This document shows positions 24,546-25,842 of a DNA stretch of 25,842 nucleotides, piece by piece (the stretch's first letter is position 1; each line of letters begins with the position of its first letter). This DNA is from PWQG01 sp041685555 (GTDB taxonomy: Bacteria > Pseudomonadota > Gammaproteobacteria > Pseudomonadales > Pseudohongiellaceae): contig JAWLFN010000010.1 in the NCBI GenBank assembly GCA_041685555.1, positions 1 to 25,842 of the forward strand, read 5' to 3'. Made by a program: the position numbers and the translations under genes. The notes under the pieces were generated by a model. That model was not told where the DNA came from, did not search any database, and saw only the letters and a program-made list of their open reading frames with translations.

Positions 24546-24598
24546 GCCTGCCCCTCGCTACTGTCCGTGGATTTTTCCGATGACTCCATTAAACATAA

Positions 24599-24618
24599 GC
24601 TTTGTTGCCCTGCAAAGC
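24599..24618. repeat. Inverted repeat upstream of the GST-like gene
   Basis: GCTTTG, 8-base spacer, CAAAGC, in the 202-base gap between the GST-like gene and the response regulator. It may be an operator for one of the two divergent genes; no T-run follows, so it is not a terminator. It resembles no regulator site that I know. Confidence 0.3.
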
Positions 24619-24686
24619 AGTAACAGAGGCCATCCGCTGACACTTTATGGCAGAATCGTGGCAATGCCCCTCGTCCGCTCGCAACA

Positions 24687-24716
24687 CTGACGTGGCGCGG
24701 GCAAATACGTTATATT
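24687..24716 (+). promoter_or_regulatory. Candidate sigma70-like promoter of the two-component operon
   Basis: CTGACG (24687-24692), 18 bases, TATATT (24711-24716). Matches to consensus are four and five of six. Transcription would start near 24723, leaving a leader of about 25 bases to the response-regulator ATG. Confidence 0.45.
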
Positions 24717-24747
24717 CCGCAGTCATCGGAATTCATCAGGGGTATGC

Positions 24748-25458
24748 ATGCTTATGGCTCGAAGAGTCGCCATCGTGGAGGACGAAGCCGCCATTCGCGA
24801 GAATTATGCCGACGTTCTGCGCAAGCAGGGCTACGATGTGCAGACCTATGCCAACCGCCAGGAAGCGATGGACGCCTTCCAGCTGCGCCTGCCCAACCTG
24901 GCCATCATCGATATCGGGCTGGAAAACGAGATCGACGGCGGCTTCACTCTGTGTCAATCCCTGCGATCCATGTCCGATGCGCTACCGATCATCTTTCTCA
25001 CGGCCCGGGACAATGATTTCGACACCGTCAGCGGCCTGCGCATGGGAGCGGATGACTACCTGACCAAGGATATCAGCCTGCCCCATCTCTCGGCCCGCAT
25101 TGCGGCCCTGTTCCGTCGCCAGGATGCCCTGAACCAGCCGACCTCGCCGGACAACCTGCTGCGCCGTGACAAGCTGACCCTCGACATCGGTCGTCTCAGC
25201 GTCAAATGGGAAGGCAAGGCGGTGCCCCTGACGGTCACCGAATTCTGGATGGTGCACGCACTGGTGAAGTTTCCCGGTCACGTCAAAAGCCGGCAGGTGT
25301 TGATGCAGGAGTCGAAGATCTTTGTCGATGGCAGTACCATCACCTCGCACGTCAAGCGCATCCGCAAGAAGTTCATGCAGGTGGATGAATCGTTTGATTG
25401 CATCGAGACCGTTTACGGTATGGGTTACCGCTGGAACATGCCGGCTTCCGCGGACTGA
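24748..25458 (+). CDS. OmpR-family response regulator, PdsR-like (dedicated sortase system)
   Basis: This 236-residue DNA-binding response regulator has a receiver domain (about 1-120) with the acidic pocket E11-D12, phospho-acceptor D55 in AIIDIGL, T85 in FLTARD and K107 in YLTKD. A C-terminal winged-helix OmpR/PhoB domain (about 135-230) ends in TVYGMGYRW. The wording DFDTVSGLRMGADDYLTKDISLPHL strongly recalls the response regulator of the proteobacterial dedicated sortase two-component pair, though this rests on memory. Two starts are possible: ATG 24748, five bases from AGGGG, or ATG 24754 (MARRVAIVEDE), which better matches the family N-terminus. The sensor kinase follows 48 bases later. 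Confidence 0.9.
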   Translation: MLMARRVAIVEDEAAIRENYADVLRKQGYDVQTYANRQEAMDAFQLRLPNLAIIDIGLENEIDGGFTLCQSLRSMSDALPIIFLTARDNDFDTVSGLRMGADDYLTKDISLPHLSARIAALFRRQDALNQPTSPDNLLRRDKLTLDIGRLSVKWEGKAVPLTVTEFWMVHALVKFPGHVKSRQVLMQESKIFVDGSTITSHVKRIRKKFMQVDESFDCIETVYGMGYRWNMPASAD

Positions 25459-25506
25459 TGTGCGCCGGCCGTACCGGGCCGGCCCCTGACCATTGCAGGA
25501 CCATTC

Positions 25507-25842
25507 ATGTCGCGTGTTCTCAAGAATCCTTTCGGCATCCGCTTCAAGCTGGTTTTCCTGTCCAGTTTTCTGCTGGTGATCCCCTGGCTGGGTTATCAGT
25601 ACATCATGGAAATGGAGGACTACCTGCGCCGCGGACAGGAACAGGTCGTGCTGGGCACGGCCCAGGCGCTGGCCACGGCACTGAACGAGCGTCCCGAACT
25701 GTTCGATGAAGGCACATTCAGTCCGGCGCGGCAGACGGACAACCTCTATGTCTATCCGATCTACTATCCGCTGTCCCTGGATGACGGCACTCTGGTGGAC
25801 TGGGGCGACTACCAGCGCTATGAGTTGCCCTACGGGCGGGCG
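25507..25842 (+). CDS. Sensor histidine kinase, N-terminal fragment, PdsS-like (dedicated sortase system)
   Basis: The first 112 residues are visible and the frame runs off the right end. After a short basic N-terminus (MSRVLKNPFGIRFKL), a single membrane helix (about 14-32) is followed by a periplasmic region with QALATALNERPELF and NLYVYPIYYPLSLDDGTLVDW, typical of a sensor domain. The kinase core (His box, ATPase) lies outside the window. AGGA lies upstream of the ATG at 25507. Its position directly after an OmpR-type regulator and the sequence of the sensor region suggest the PdsS histidine kinase of the dedicated sortase system; the kinase assignment itself is inferred from position and topology. 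Confidence 0.75.
   Translation, partial: MSRVLKNPFGIRFKLVFLSSFLLVIPWLGYQYIMEMEDYLRRGQEQVVLGTAQALATALNERPELFDEGTFSPARQTDNLYVYPIYYPLSLDDGTLVDWGDYQRYELPYGRA

Overview
The window is dense, GC-rich bacterial DNA (roughly 60% GC by eye). Genes sit on both strands, intergenic gaps are very short, and many start and stop codons overlap as ATGA, GTGA or TGATG. TolC, thiC, DAHP synthase, ferrochelatase, cytochrome c' and the paired DUF2868/DUF3482 genes all point to a gammaproteobacterium. Cytochromes c and c' and an Mrp-type ion-transport cluster suggest a respiring, perhaps marine or halo/alkali-adapted organism. That ecology is inference. I saw no rRNA, tRNA, CRISPR array, insertion sequence, prophage or attachment site.

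Layout from left to right. (1) 1-2914, plus strand: the C-terminal end of a transketolase/phosphoketolase-like enzyme, a long-form (AMP phosphorylase-like) thymidine phosphorylase family enzyme, and a short PRPP-synthetase-like protein. Together they look like a pentose-phosphate/nucleotide exchange module. (2) 2899-11246, minus strand: a nearly gap-free run of Mrp/complex-I-like membrane genes in the order E, F, G, (A C-terminal part + B), C, D, D, D. It ends with a metallo-beta-lactamase/beta-CASP RNase-like gene 22 bases further on. The order differs from the usual Mrp operon (A to G) and resembles the Mrp module of archaeal membrane-bound hydrogenases. The third D-type subunit has lost the key membrane glutamate. 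(3) 11358-17489, plus strand, divergent from region 2: a tightly coupled six-gene run of a DUF2868 membrane protein, a DUF3482 GTPase, a CIA30 protein, O-acetylhomoserine sulfhydrylase (metY), a small membrane protein and ferrochelatase (hemH). (4) 17498-22133: tolC (minus), diverging from thiC and DAHP synthase (plus). The usual TPP riboswitch ahead of thiC is not apparent. (5) 22172-24545: a di-haem c-type cytochrome and a convergent cytochrome c' separated by a hairpin, then a glutathione S-transferase-like gene with a clear terminator. (6) 24748 to the right end: an OmpR-type response regulator and the start of its sensor kinase. They resemble the PdsR/PdsS pair of the proteobacterial dedicated sortase system, which would continue beyond the window.

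The most promising leads are the unusual Mrp-like complex with its degenerate third antiporter subunit and linked RNase, the uncharacterised membrane-protein/GTPase pair transcribed away from it, and the nucleotide-phosphorylase module on the left edge. All function assignments come from reading motifs by eye; no database search was possible.
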